Shown piece after piece: positions 35,999-45,071 of a stretch of 64,000 nt of DNA. Source of the stretch: Mitsuokella sp047974105 (GTDB lineage Bacteria; Bacillota; Negativicutes; Selenomonadales; Selenomonadaceae); the NCBI RefSeq assembly GCF_047974105.1, contig NZ_JBHYRS010000003.1, positions 1 through 64,000 of the forward strand, read 5' to 3'. The position numbers and the translations under genes were made by a program. The notes under the pieces are model-generated. The model did no database searches. It was given only the letters and a program-made list of their open reading frames with translations, and had not been told where the DNA came from. Position 1 is the first letter of the stretch. The number at the start of each line of letters is the position of its first letter.

Positions 35999-36895
35999 AT
36001 GGTAGAAGGCCGCCTTATCAAGGCATACAACAGTTTTTTCTATGTCATGACAGCAAATGGGCTCATCAGCTGCAAGCTGCGGGGCAAATTCAAAAAATCG
36101 CGCCGCAGTACGGGCGTCGTGCCCGGAGACCGTGTAGCGATAGAGATACTGCCGGAGGGAACGGGGGTTATTGAAGAGATTCTGCCGCGTGAAAATCTTC
36201 TGCGGCGTCCCGCTGTTGCCAACCTTACTCAGGTGGTGCTGACTTTTGCCGCTGCACAGCCGGACCTTCATCCGCTGCTGCTGAACCGCTTTCTCGTGCT
36301 GGCCGAGTGGTCCGGCATTCCCCAAATCCTGATTTGTATCAACAAGATGGATTTGCAGGAGGGCCCATGGGAAACGTTCCTGTCGTCCTACGAGAAAATC
36401 GGTTATCCGGTTCTCCGTGTTTCGGCACGGACCGGTGAGGGGATTGCAGCGCTGCGGGAGCATTTGCGCGGCGAGATTTCTGTTTTTGCCGGTCCTTCAG
36501 GCGTCGGCAAGTCCTCCCTGCTCAATCAGGTGGATCCGTCTTTATCGCTTACGACGGGACATGTCAGCGAAAAAATTAAGCGCGGCCGCCATACAACGCG
36601 TGTGGCGGAGCTGCTTCCATATGCAGATGGCTATATCGTGGATACGCCGGGGTTCAGTGCAATGGAAATGACCGAGCTCGATGTAACGGAGCTGCCCTCG
36701 TACTTCCCCGAGTTCCGGCCGTATGCCGGTCAGTGCCGCTTTTTACCCTGCAGCCACAGCCATGAACCGGACTGCGCCGTCAAGCAGGCCGTAGAAGAAG
36801 GAAAAATAGATCGGGAACGCTACGATGCGTACCTGCAGATTCTCGAAGAAATCAAAGAAGCGCAAATGCTTGCCAGAAAGAAGGAATATAAATGA
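35999..36895 (+). CDS. rsgA: Ribosome small-subunit-dependent GTPase
   Basis: RsgA checks late 30S assembly. The 298-residue protein has an N-terminal OB-fold and a circularly permuted GTPase domain: NKMD (G4) first, then GPSGVGKSSLLN (G1) and DTPGFS (G3). A zinc knuckle follows, C-R-F-L-P-C-S-H-S-H with DCAVKQA. The start is ATG 35999 after AGGAGGGG; an ATG at 35969 has no site. It follows the PASTA kinase as in many Firmicutes. Confidence 0.96.
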   Translation: MVEGRLIKAYNSFFYVMTANGLISCKLRGKFKKSRRSTGVVPGDRVAIEILPEGTGVIEEILPRENLLRRPAVANLTQVVLTFAAAQPDLHPLLLNRFLVLAEWSGIPQILICINKMDLQEGPWETFLSSYEKIGYPVLRVSARTGEGIAALREHLRGEISVFAGPSGVGKSSLLNQVDPSLSLTTGHVSEKIKRGRHTTRVAELLPYADGYIVDTPGFSAMEMTELDVTELPSYFPEFRPYAGQCRFLPCSHSHEPDCAVKQAVEEGKIDRERYDAYLQILEEIKEAQMLARKKEYK

Positions 36896-37536
36896 TTAAG
36901 ATTGCACCGTCCATCCTGTCCGCAGATTTTGCCCATTTGGCCGATGAGCTTAAGCGTGTTACGGACGCAGGCGCGGATTATATCCATATCGATGTCATGG
37001 ATGGCACTTTTGTGCCGAATATCACCTTGGGCTCTCCTGTTGTCAAGAGTCTGCGCAAGACATCGGATGCCGTCTTTGATGTGCATCTCATGGTCGAGCA
37101 TCCGGAAACGCAGATTGAGACCTTTGCTGAGGCTGGTGCGGATATCATCACCTTTCATGTGGAAGCGGCTAAACACAGCCACCGCATCGTACAGCAGATT
37201 AAGGCTGCCGGCTGTAAGGCAGGCATTGCCGTGAATCCGGGCACGAGCCTGGCTATGATTGAGGAACTCCTGCAGGACCTCGACATGGTTCTCATCATGA
37301 CGGTCAATCCGGGCTATGGCGGACAGAAGTTCATCGCATCGCAGCTCGATAAGATTCATATGCTGCGCCATACGATTCAGGATATGGGCTTTGAATGCGA
37401 TATTGAAGTCGATGGCGGCATTAACAAGGAGACGAGCAAACTCGTCCGTCAGGCCGGTGCCAATGTCCTCGTAGCAGGGTCCGCTGTTTACGGCGCATCG
37501 GATATCGCAGCTGCCATTCAGGCAATCCGCGGCTGA
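36892..37536 (+). CDS. rpe: Ribulose-phosphate 3-epimerase
   Basis: Rpe interconverts ribulose-5-phosphate and xylulose-5-phosphate. The 214-residue barrel shows KIAPSILSADFAHL, HIDVMDGTFVPNIT, FDVHLMVEHP, MTVNPGYGGQKF and EVDGGINKET. The metal and catalytic His/Asp pairs are intact. It overlaps rsgA by four bases. Confidence 0.97.
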   Translation: MIKIAPSILSADFAHLADELKRVTDAGADYIHIDVMDGTFVPNITLGSPVVKSLRKTSDAVFDVHLMVEHPETQIETFAEAGADIITFHVEAAKHSHRIVQQIKAAGCKAGIAVNPGTSLAMIEELLQDLDMVLIMTVNPGYGGQKFIASQLDKIHMLRHTIQDMGFECDIEVDGGINKETSKLVRQAGANVLVAGSAVYGASDIAAAIQAIRG

Positions 37537-37582
37537 ATGAGACCGCGGCCCGTCATGTGAGATTTATCAGGAAAATGAAATG

Positions 37583-37606
37583 CCGGAGACGATGGTCTCC
37601 GGTTTT
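37583..37606 (+). terminator. Terminator between rpe and queC
   Basis: CCGGAGAC pairs with GTCTCCGG around GATG, followed by five T. It lies right before the queC ribosome site, so it ends the kinase-rsgA-rpe run or attenuates queC. I see no preQ1 aptamer in this short gap. Confidence 0.75.
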
Positions 37607-37622
37607 TGAGGAGTAAGAAATC

Positions 37623-38306
37623 ATGGAAAAAGCAGTCGTATTACTTTCAGGCGGTCTTGACAGCTGCACGTGCATGGCCGTGGCTAAGAGCAAAGGTTAT
37701 GAAGTTTACCCAATCAGCTTCAACTATCATCAGCGCCACAGCATTGAACTCGAAGGAGCAAAAAAAATTGCTCAGTTTTATGGTGTCAAGAAGCATCTGA
37801 TTATCGAGACGAATATGGAAGCCATCGGCGGTTCGGCACTGACGGATGAGAAGATTGAGGTGCCGGAAGGCGATGTCAACCGCACAACCGTGCCGCCGAC
37901 ATACGTGCCGGCGCGCAATTTGATTTTCCTTTCGTATGCCATGGGCTATGCGGAAGTCCTCGGTGCCACGCACGTTTATATCGGCGTCAACTCGGTCGAT
38001 TATTCGGGCTATCCGGACTGCCGCCCGGAATTCATCCAGAAATTCCAGGCTCTTGCCGACTACGCGACGACGGCAACGGCTGTAAAAGGCCAGAAAATCA
38101 CGATTGAGACGCCGCTGCAGGACCTTTCGAAGAAAGATATCGTGCTTTTAGGCACGAAACTCGGCGCACCATTCCAGTTTACGCACAGCTGCTATAAGGG
38201 CGGCGAGAAGGCCTGCGGCGTCTGCGACAGCTGCAAGCTGCGCCTGCGCGGTTTTGCTGAGGCCGGTGTTGAAGACCCGATTGCCTATGAGACGAGGGAA
38301 CTTTGA
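37623..38306 (+). CDS. queC: 7-cyano-7-deazaguanine synthase
   Basis: QueC makes preQ0 from carboxy-deazaguanine and ammonia with ATP, in queuosine synthesis. The PP-loop is LLSGGLDSCTC, with NRTTVPPTYVPARNL and a zinc site SCYKGGEKACGVCDSC. The 227-residue length is normal. GAGGAG precedes the ATG. It is followed directly by folE2, but queD and queE are not in this window. Confidence 0.97.
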   Translation: MEKAVVLLSGGLDSCTCMAVAKSKGYEVYPISFNYHQRHSIELEGAKKIAQFYGVKKHLIIETNMEAIGGSALTDEKIEVPEGDVNRTTVPPTYVPARNLIFLSYAMGYAEVLGATHVYIGVNSVDYSGYPDCRPEFIQKFQALADYATTATAVKGQKITIETPLQDLSKKDIVLLGTKLGAPFQFTHSCYKGGEKACGVCDSCKLRLRGFAEAGVEDPIAYETREL

Positions 38307-39091
38307 TGCAGGACGTACAGAATCAGACGGATGCGCGCGGCATTGCCATTCAGCGCGTCGGCATCAAGGATGCACATCTGCCGTTTCTCATCAAGACCAA
38401 GGATGGCGGCTTCCAACAGGTGCTGGCCCGCATCCTGTTCACGGTGGCTCTGCCCATGGAGTACAAGGGCACGCATATGAGCCGCTTTTTGGAAATTCTC
38501 ATGCCATGGAGCCAGAAACCTCTGGCAGAGCCTGAGATGGAGGCCATGCTGGATGAGGCTTTGACGCGTCTTGATGCGCAGTCGGCAGAGGTAGAGCTTT
38601 CTTTTAAATACTTTATTGAGAAAAAAGCGCCGGCCAGCGGCCGCCGTTCGGTGCTGGATCTCGACTGCTGCTTCAAGGGCACAAAGAAGCGCGGTCAGAA
38701 CATGGTTTTCGAACTCGGCGTTGATGTGCCGTTCACTTCGCTCTGTCCCTGCAGCAAAGAGATTTCTGCTTATGGTGCGCATAATCAGCGCTCTGTCTGC
38801 CGCACGAAAGTACGCTTTCATGAGGGCACGGAATGCATTTTCATCGAGGACCTGGCTGCCCTGATTGAACAGCAGGGATCTTCGCCTATCTATCCGCTGC
38901 TCAAACGCGAAGATGAAAAATATGTAACAGAAGCAGCCTATGATAATCCGAAATTCGTAGAGGATATTCTGCGCGATACGGTGCTTGCCCTGCGCGGCCT
39001 TCCTGGCATTGCCTGGTTCTCGATTGAATGCGAGAACTATGAGTCCATTCATAATCACAATGCGTTTGCAGCTCATGAGGAAACCGTCTGA
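38306..39091 (+). CDS. folE2: GTP cyclohydrolase, FolE2 type
   Basis: FolE2 opens GTP to 7,8-dihydroneopterin triphosphate, the start of both folate and deazaguanine (queuosine) synthesis; unlike FolE it is not strictly zinc dependent. The 261-residue protein carries the active-site Cys in SLCPCSKEIS, the partner motif YGAHNQRS, and SIHNHNAFA at the end. ATG 38306 overlaps the queC stop by one base, which argues for a queuosine link. Confidence 0.93.
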   Translation: MQDVQNQTDARGIAIQRVGIKDAHLPFLIKTKDGGFQQVLARILFTVALPMEYKGTHMSRFLEILMPWSQKPLAEPEMEAMLDEALTRLDAQSAEVELSFKYFIEKKAPASGRRSVLDLDCCFKGTKKRGQNMVFELGVDVPFTSLCPCSKEISAYGAHNQRSVCRTKVRFHEGTECIFIEDLAALIEQQGSSPIYPLLKREDEKYVTEAAYDNPKFVEDILRDTVLALRGLPGIAWFSIECENYESIHNHNAFAAHEETV

Positions 39092-39129
39092 CAGACGCAA
39101 AAAACGAAGACAGGTGGAATGGAGTTTTC

Positions 39130-40116
39130 ATGAATAAGTTTTACAAGCGATTTATCATATTGATTACCCTGGTCCTGGTGATTTCAGGAACCGTTATTTA
39201 TACAACGGTGGATATCAATACGCTTAAAAATCTGACACAGTTCAAGACATGGTCAGTCGCTTTGGCTCTTTTTGCCGTGTCACTTGGTTTATTTTTTGAC
39301 GGCAGCCGTCTCATGCATCTGGTCAAGATATCGGATGAAAAAATAACGCTTTATCAGGCCGTACAGGTCATATTTGGCAACTATTTCTTAGCACTCCTGA
39401 CACCGGGAGCGACGGGCGGCGCTGTAGCGCAGCTCATGTTCCTTCGTCATGCCGGCGTGCCGACGGGCAAGGCGGCTGTGCTCGTCATTGTGCGTACTCT
39501 TCTTTCAATTTTGTTTCTCGTCCTCTGCATGCCGTTCATTTTTATGCATGACTCGGGCATCGTGCCGGGCATCTCGAATGATACGCTGATGGGCATTACG
39601 ATTGCGGCTTTTGTGGGCATTATCGTCATCGTCGTGGGAGCAAGACGGGGTTATCTCGATTATCTCGTCATCCGCATTGCGAAGCATACGAAAAAAGAGC
39701 GCCGCTGCAAGATCATCGCTTTTTACCGCGATACGAAAAGCGCCATTGCCCTGCTGGCAGCCTCGCCGAAGTCCATGCTGCTCGTCTTTGTGGAGTCCGG
39801 CCTGAATCTGCTCTGCATTTATGCCATCGTGCCATGCCTTCTTTTGGGGCTGGGCGTCACGCATGCAGACTGGTACAGTGTCATGGGGCGCATGATTTTC
39901 CTCAACATGCTGCTCTACTTCACGCCGACACCGGGCGGTTCGGGCGTGGCGGAAGGCGGTTTTGTCCTGCTGTTCAGTGATACAGTTCCTGCCGGTACGG
40001 TCGGCATTGTCGCGGTCTGCTGGCGTCTCATTGCGGAGTACATTCCGTTCCTCATCGGCCTTTACTATACCTTGACGGTCTTTGGACGCGATTTCCTCAA
40101 CCGTCAGCTGCGCTGA
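39130..40116 (+). CDS. LPG-synthase-like membrane protein (UPF0104 family)
   Basis: The 328-residue protein has about eight membrane segments and the family motifs LTPGATGGAVAQLMFLRHAG and TPTPGGSGVAEGGFVLLF. This family is the flippase half of MprF-like proteins without the synthase domain. Transport of a lipid or lipid-linked molecule is a guess from that similarity. It precedes cbiD by 12 bases and may share its transcript. Confidence 0.87.
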   Translation: MNKFYKRFIILITLVLVISGTVIYTTVDINTLKNLTQFKTWSVALALFAVSLGLFFDGSRLMHLVKISDEKITLYQAVQVIFGNYFLALLTPGATGGAVAQLMFLRHAGVPTGKAAVLVIVRTLLSILFLVLCMPFIFMHDSGIVPGISNDTLMGITIAAFVGIIVIVVGARRGYLDYLVIRIAKHTKKERRCKIIAFYRDTKSAIALLAASPKSMLLVFVESGLNLLCIYAIVPCLLLGLGVTHADWYSVMGRMIFLNMLLYFTPTPGGSGVAEGGFVLLFSDTVPAGTVGIVAVCWRLIAEYIPFLIGLYYTLTVFGRDFLNRQLR

Positions 40117-40128
40117 GGAGGTATAGGG

Positions 40129-41235
40129 ATGCGAAATGGCTATACGACAGGTGCCTGTGCGGCGGCCGGCCTCAAGGCAGCGCTGCTTTTTGAGGCGGGG
40201 CGGCCTTGGCAGGAAGTCAAGATTACGGCCCTTGACGGCACGCTGCTGACGATTCCCGTAAAGGCGGTCAGCCGTCAGAATGGTGGTATTTGTGCAGAAG
40301 TCGTAAAATTTTCGGGAGATGACCCCGATATCACAAATGGCGTTTCTGTTTTCACGACCGTAAAGCATCAGGATGGAGTAGGAGAGATGGTGTTTCGTGC
40401 CGGCAGGGGCATTGGCGTGGTTACGAAGCCGGGGCTTTCCGTGCCCGTCGGCGAGCCATCCATCAATCCGGGGCCGCGCGAGCTTATGCGCAGGACTGCG
40501 AAGGAGCTCCTTGGCATAAGCGATGGCCTTGTCGTGACCATTTCCATTCCGGATGGTGTGGAGCTCGCGGAGAAAACACTGAATCCCGTGCTTGGTGTAA
40601 AAGGCGGAATTTCCGTTATCGGTACGACGGGGGTATTGCGGCCTATGTCGGAAGAAGGCTTTAAGAACTCTCTCGTGCCGCAGATGGATGTGGCCAAGGC
40701 TGCAGGTTTTCAGGAACTCATTTTTGTGCCGGGTAAAATTGGTGAGAACCTCGCGAAAAAATGGGGCCTGCCGTCAGGAGCTGTGGTGCAGACAAGCAAT
40801 TTCATCGGCTTTATGCTGGAAAAAGCGGCAGAGCGGGAAATCCCCGCTGTTCTGCTTTTTGGGCATATCGGCAAACTGGTCAAGGTGGCAGCCGGTATTT
40901 TCTACACACATAACCGAATTGCCGACGCGCGGCTGGAGACAATTGCTGCTTATGCGGCGGCCGAAGGGCTTTCGCAGGAGGGAGTCAGAGAGATTCTGCA
41001 GAGCAATACCACGGAAGATGCGCTGACTGTACTGCAGAAGGCTCACCTTGAACAATCTGTATGCCGATGTTTAGCGGAGCGCGCCGGCCTGCGCGCGGAG
41101 CGCTATCTTTTCGGCAGGATGAAAGTCGGCGTGGTCATGGTGACCCTGCAGGGCAGGCTGCTCGGTCTCAATGAGACAGCCCGCAGGATTGGGCAGCATT
41201 ACCACTGGCATTTGCCGCAGGATGCGCGGAATTGA
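40129..41235 (+). CDS. cbiD: Cobalt-precorrin-5B (C1)-methyltransferase
   Basis: CbiD methylates C1 of the corrin ring in the anaerobic cobalamin route. The start RNGYTTGACAAAGLKAAL and the GEPSINPGPRELM segment are diagnostic. The 368-residue length is normal. GAGGAGG lies ahead of the ATG. It heads the cbi run, only 12 bases after the UPF0104 gene, so no room exists for a cobalamin riboswitch here. Confidence 0.96.
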   Translation: MRNGYTTGACAAAGLKAALLFEAGRPWQEVKITALDGTLLTIPVKAVSRQNGGICAEVVKFSGDDPDITNGVSVFTTVKHQDGVGEMVFRAGRGIGVVTKPGLSVPVGEPSINPGPRELMRRTAKELLGISDGLVVTISIPDGVELAEKTLNPVLGVKGGISVIGTTGVLRPMSEEGFKNSLVPQMDVAKAAGFQELIFVPGKIGENLAKKWGLPSGAVVQTSNFIGFMLEKAAEREIPAVLLFGHIGKLVKVAAGIFYTHNRIADARLETIAAYAAAEGLSQEGVREILQSNTTEDALTVLQKAHLEQSVCRCLAERAGLRAERYLFGRMKVGVVMVTLQGRLLGLNETARRIGQHYHWHLPQDARN

Positions 41236-41254
41236 GGAGAACAGGAGCAGACAA

Positions 41255-41914
41255 ATGCATGAGATCATTGTGGCGGGCATAGGACCCGGGAATCCTGCGT
41301 ATCTGCTGCCGGCTGCGGCTGAGGCCATTGCTGGTGCCAAGGTATTGGTGGGGGGCAGGCGTGCCTTGGCGCAGTATGCCCAAAATCCGGCTGCAGGCCA
41401 GAAAACTATGGCCGTCACGCGCGATATCGAGGCAGTCATGGGTTTTATCCGCGGGGAATGGCAGCGAAGCGATGTGGTCGTGATGGTTTCGGGAGACCCG
41501 GGATATTATTCCCTGCTCGATGCCCTGCGTCGTCATTTTCCTGCAGGATGCCTGCGCGTCATTCCGGGATTATCTGCCATGCAGCTTGCTTTTGCGCGGC
41601 TGGCTCTGCCCTGGCATGAGGCGCGTCTCCTGTCTTTTCATGGGCGCGTACCGAAAGAACAGGATTTAACGTATGAGCCGGGCTGTCTGGCCGGTATGCT
41701 GACAGACCGGAAATACACATCGAAGACGATACCGGCTGTGCTCATGGCGCATGGCTGGCCAAAAAAGACGCGCCTTTTCATCTGTGCGCGCCTTTCTTAT
41801 GCGGATGAATCCATTGTGGAAACGACCCTTGGCGGGGCTGCGGCCCTGCCGGAAGTCGCAAACGGCATCCTCATTGTGATGGACGAAAAAGCAGAAAACG
41901 CTGAGCAGGGCTGA
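41255..41914 (+). CDS. cbiE: Cobalt-precorrin-7 (C5)-methyltransferase
   Basis: CbiE adds the C5 methyl group. The 219-residue tetrapyrrole methyltransferase fold shows VAGIGPGNPAYLLPAA, VVMVSGDPGYYSL and VIPGLSAMQLAFARL. The start is ATG 41255 with AGGAG 7 bases upstream; an earlier in-frame start lies inside cbiD and is rejected. It works with CbiT next door, which in many bacteria is fused to it as CobL. Confidence 0.95.
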   Translation: MHEIIVAGIGPGNPAYLLPAAAEAIAGAKVLVGGRRALAQYAQNPAAGQKTMAVTRDIEAVMGFIRGEWQRSDVVVMVSGDPGYYSLLDALRRHFPAGCLRVIPGLSAMQLAFARLALPWHEARLLSFHGRVPKEQDLTYEPGCLAGMLTDRKYTSKTIPAVLMAHGWPKKTRLFICARLSYADESIVETTLGGAAALPEVANGILIVMDEKAENAEQG

Positions 41915-41928
41915 CGAGGAGGAATATC

Positions 41929-42507
41929 ATGCAGCTGGGCATTGAAGATGAAGCATTTATCCGCGGCAAAGTGCCGATGACCAAACAGGAAATCCGCATC
42001 CTGACGCTGGCAAAAGCCCGCATCGAGCCCCATGATATCATCTATGATATCGGGGCTGGGACAGGCTCTCTTTCGATTGAAGCGGCACGTCTGGCGCCGG
42101 AGGGCCATGTTTATGCACTGGAACGCAAAAAAGAGGCGGCCGTCCTGATTGAGGCCAATCGCCGTCATTTTGCTGTGCATAATCTCAGCATCATGGAGAC
42201 AGAAGCACCGGAGGGCATGGAGGCCCTGCCGGATGCGGATGTCATCCTGATTGGCGGCAGCGGCGGCAAATTGGGCGCGGTGCTTGACTCCGTGTCTGTC
42301 AAACTGCGGCCGGGGGGACGTTTGGTGTTTAACTGCATTACGGTGCAGACTCTGTCAGAGTCCCTTGCGTACCTTCATGAGCACGAAGACCTTTACCGCT
42401 ATGAAGCTGTTTCCGTGCAGGTAAACCGCCTGCGCCGCGTCGGTCCCTATGACATGGCACAGGCTCAGAATCTTATCTATATCATTACGTGCACAAAGGA
42501 GGCGTAG
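41929..42507 (+). CDS. cbiT: Cobalt-precorrin-6B (C15)-methyltransferase, decarboxylating
   Basis: CbiT methylates C15 and removes the acetate carboxyl at C12. The 192-residue Rossmann protein has the SAM motif YDIGAGTGSLSIEAA, ALERKKEA and ILIGGSGGKLG. It starts MQLGIEDEAFIRGKVPMTKQ as in the family. ACGAGGAGG lies ahead of the ATG. Confidence 0.96.
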   Translation: MQLGIEDEAFIRGKVPMTKQEIRILTLAKARIEPHDIIYDIGAGTGSLSIEAARLAPEGHVYALERKKEAAVLIEANRRHFAVHNLSIMETEAPEGMEALPDADVILIGGSGGKLGAVLDSVSVKLRPGGRLVFNCITVQTLSESLAYLHEHEDLYRYEAVSVQVNRLRRVGPYDMAQAQNLIYIITCTKEA

Positions 42508-42511
42508 CTGC

Positions 42512-43267
42512 ATGGTTCATATCGTTGGCGCAGGTCCCGGAGACCCGGAACTCATCACGGTCAAGGGGCAGCGTTATCTGCAAGAGGCCGATGTCGTCAT
42601 CTACGCGGGCTCGCTGGTCAATCCTGTACTGCTCGATTATTGTAAAAAGGATGCTGCTGTCTATAATTCTGCGCATATGACGCTGGCTGAAGTCATTGAG
42701 GTCATCGTGGAAGCAGAAAAGGCCGGCAAAATGACCGTGCGCCTGCATACGGGCGACCCCGCCATCTATGGGGCCATTCAGGAACAGATGGATGCCTTTA
42801 AGAAACGCGGAATTGCCTACGATGTCGTGCCGGGCGTCAGCTCGTTTCTCGCCACGGCCGCAGCCCTGAAGCAGGAATACACGCTGCCGGGCATTTCGCA
42901 GACGGTCATCGTCACGCGTCAGGAGGGACGCACACCGGTGCCGGAACGCGAAAAACTGCACAGCCTCGCGGAGCATCAGGCTACGATGTGCATTTTTCTT
43001 TCGATTGCAATGCTCGATAAGGTCGTGGCAGAACTCCTGACCGGCGGTTATGCAAAGGATACGCCCATCGCCATCGTGCAGAAAGCTTCGTGGCCAGAGC
43101 AGAAAATCGTGCGCGGCACGCTCGCAGATATCTGTGCAAAAGTTGCAAAGGATCCGATTGACCGCACGGCGATGATTGTCGTCGGACAGTGCCTTGATGC
43201 TGTTTATGAGCCATCGCGTCTCTACGCACCGGAATTTTCGCATATGTTCCGAAAGGCCAGCAAATGA
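42512..43267 (+). CDS. cbiF: Cobalt-precorrin-4 (C11)-methyltransferase
   Basis: CbiF (CobM) methylates C11. The 251-residue protein shows VHIVGAGPGDPELITVKG, VIYAGSLVNP, RLHTGDPAIYGAI and VVPGVSSFLATAAAL. The start is ATG 42512 after AAGGAGG, 9 bases away. It overlaps cbiG by four bases. Confidence 0.96.
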   Translation: MVHIVGAGPGDPELITVKGQRYLQEADVVIYAGSLVNPVLLDYCKKDAAVYNSAHMTLAEVIEVIVEAEKAGKMTVRLHTGDPAIYGAIQEQMDAFKKRGIAYDVVPGVSSFLATAAALKQEYTLPGISQTVIVTRQEGRTPVPEREKLHSLAEHQATMCIFLSIAMLDKVVAELLTGGYAKDTPIAIVQKASWPEQKIVRGTLADICAKVAKDPIDRTAMIVVGQCLDAVYEPSRLYAPEFSHMFRKASK

Positions 43268-44334
43268 GAACGGCTGTATTTGCTTTGACGGCTCAGGGGA
43301 CGCTGGCGGCCAGACGCGTCTGTCTGGCACTCGGCACAGAGGCAGACCTCTTTGTCAGCAAACGTCACCCGCTGGCCGGAGCTTCTTGTTTTGAAAAATT
43401 ACAAACGGCTGTGGCCGAGAATTTTTCGCGTTATGAGGCGCTGGTTTTCATTATGGCAGCGGGCATTGTCGTGCGCACGCTGGCTCCGTACCTTAAGAGC
43501 AAGCTGGAAGACCCTGCCGTGCTCGTGCTCGATGAACGGACGGAATACGTCATCAGCCTGTTATCGGGGCATGTGGGCGGTGCCAATGACCTTGCGCGGC
43601 GGCTGGCTATGGCCCTTGATGCTGAAGCGGTCATCACGACGGCGACCGATGTGGAGGGAATTCCGGCACCGGACGCTCTTGCCGGCAGGCTGGGGCTTTT
43701 TCCCGAACCGCATGAGGAAATCCGTATCATCAACAGTGCCCTGCTCGAAGGAAGAATTCCTTCCTATTATATAGACCCTGCCTGCCCGCTGACTGCTTTT
43801 TATGAGCAGGAACTCAGAAGGCAGGGAATCCTCCCTGAGGATATTTCTTTGGCGGAGCAGCGGGAAGAGAATCTGCAGGTCATCATCAGCGGCGAGGAAA
43901 AGTGGCGAAGACGCACGGGCCGGCTTTTTCTGCGGCCGCTGCGGCTGATTGCCGGGCTCGGCTGCCGCAAAAATACCACGGCAGCAGAAATCCAAAAGGC
44001 ACTGACAGAGGCTGTGCAGAGAATCGGTCTGCCTCTGCAGGCTGTGACGGCAATCGCTTCGACTGTTTTCAAGGAACGGGAGCAGGGCCTTCAGGAAACG
44101 GCTGCCAAGCTCGGCCTGCCGCTCCTTTTTTATGATAATGATGCGTTGAATACCATCATTTACCGCTATGGCTTACAGAAGTCTGCGTTTGTCCAAAAGA
44201 CGATTGGCGTGGGCAATGTCTGTGAAGCGGCGGCTCTGGCCGCTGCAGGAAGCGGGCGTTTGGCGCTCGGCAAAACAAGATTTGAGAAAGTGACGGTGGC
44301 ACTCGTATGGCAGAAAAAGCAAAAATCACGGTAG
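43264..44334 (+). CDS. cbiG: Cobalt-precorrin-5A hydrolase
   Basis: CbiG opens the delta-lactone and releases acetaldehyde (C2 fragment), the ring-contraction step of the anaerobic route. The N-terminal domain has FIMAAGIVVRTLAPYLKSK and LLSGHVGGANDLARRLA; the C-terminal CobE-like domain has AGLGCRKNTTAAEI. The 356-residue length is normal. It overlaps cbiH. Confidence 0.95.
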   Translation: MRTAVFALTAQGTLAARRVCLALGTEADLFVSKRHPLAGASCFEKLQTAVAENFSRYEALVFIMAAGIVVRTLAPYLKSKLEDPAVLVLDERTEYVISLLSGHVGGANDLARRLAMALDAEAVITTATDVEGIPAPDALAGRLGLFPEPHEEIRIINSALLEGRIPSYYIDPACPLTAFYEQELRRQGILPEDISLAEQREENLQVIISGEEKWRRRTGRLFLRPLRLIAGLGCRKNTTAAEIQKALTEAVQRIGLPLQAVTAIASTVFKEREQGLQETAAKLGLPLLFYDNDALNTIIYRYGLQKSAFVQKTIGVGNVCEAAALAAAGSGRLALGKTRFEKVTVALVWQKKQKSR

Positions 44335-45071
44335 TCGGAATCGGTCCGGGCAGTCTCTTCGACATGACGCCGCGTGCGCGGGAAGCCATTGAGCATGCGG
44401 AAGTCGTCGCGGGGTACACGACGTATATACGCCTGATTGAGCCGCTTCTTGCAGGAAAAGAAGTCATCGGCACGGGCATGATGCAGGAAATCGACCGCTG
44501 CCGCATGGCCGTTGAGCATGCGGCTGCCGGCAAAGAAACAGTTGTCGTCTCAAGTGGCGATGCTGGCGTCTACGGCATGGCAGGGCTGGTCCTGGAGCTC
44601 ATTTTGCAGCGGGAAAAAGCAGAACGTCCCATCTTTGGCGGTACGGTTGCCGGCGTTTCGGCGGTCAATGCGGCAGCGTCGGTCCTTGGAGCGCCGCTCA
44701 TGCACGATTTTGCCGTTATCAGCCTGTCGGACCTCCTGACGCCATGGGACCTCATCAAGAGGCGCGCGGAAATGGCTGCCGCCGGCGATTTTGTCGTGGC
44801 ACTCTACAATCCCAAAAGCAAAAAACGCGTACATCACATCGAGGAGATTCGCGAGATCATGCTCAAATACCGCAGTCCTGAGACGCCGGTCGGCATCGTG
44901 ACGGCAGCAAGCCGTGTTGAAGAGCATAAGGTCATCTCGACGCTCGCGGATTTCACAAAAGAGGAAATCAATATGTTCTCGCTCGTCATCATCGGCAATT
45001 CGCAGACGTATGTCAAAGAAGGCTGGATGCTGACGCCGCGCGGTTACGGCAGAAAGGAAGCGGGGTTATGA
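44307..45071 (+). CDS. cbiH: Precorrin-3B (C17)-methyltransferase
   Basis: CbiH (CobJ) methylates C17 and drives ring contraction. The 254-residue protein has VVGIGPGSLFDMTPRA, VVSSGDAGVYGMAGL and NAAASVLGAPLMHDF motifs. It overlaps cbiG by 28 bases, and cbiJ starts within its stop. Confidence 0.96.
   Translation: MAEKAKITVVGIGPGSLFDMTPRAREAIEHAEVVAGYTTYIRLIEPLLAGKEVIGTGMMQEIDRCRMAVEHAAAGKETVVVSSGDAGVYGMAGLVLELILQREKAERPIFGGTVAGVSAVNAAASVLGAPLMHDFAVISLSDLLTPWDLIKRRAEMAAAGDFVVALYNPKSKKRVHHIEEIREIMLKYRSPETPVGIVTAASRVEEHKVISTLADFTKEEINMFSLVIIGNSQTYVKEGWMLTPRGYGRKEAGL

Noticed and set aside
37537..37622. preQ1 riboswitch before queC
   Set aside because: The gap holds a plain terminator hairpin and no aptamer-like C-rich loop with an A-rich tail.
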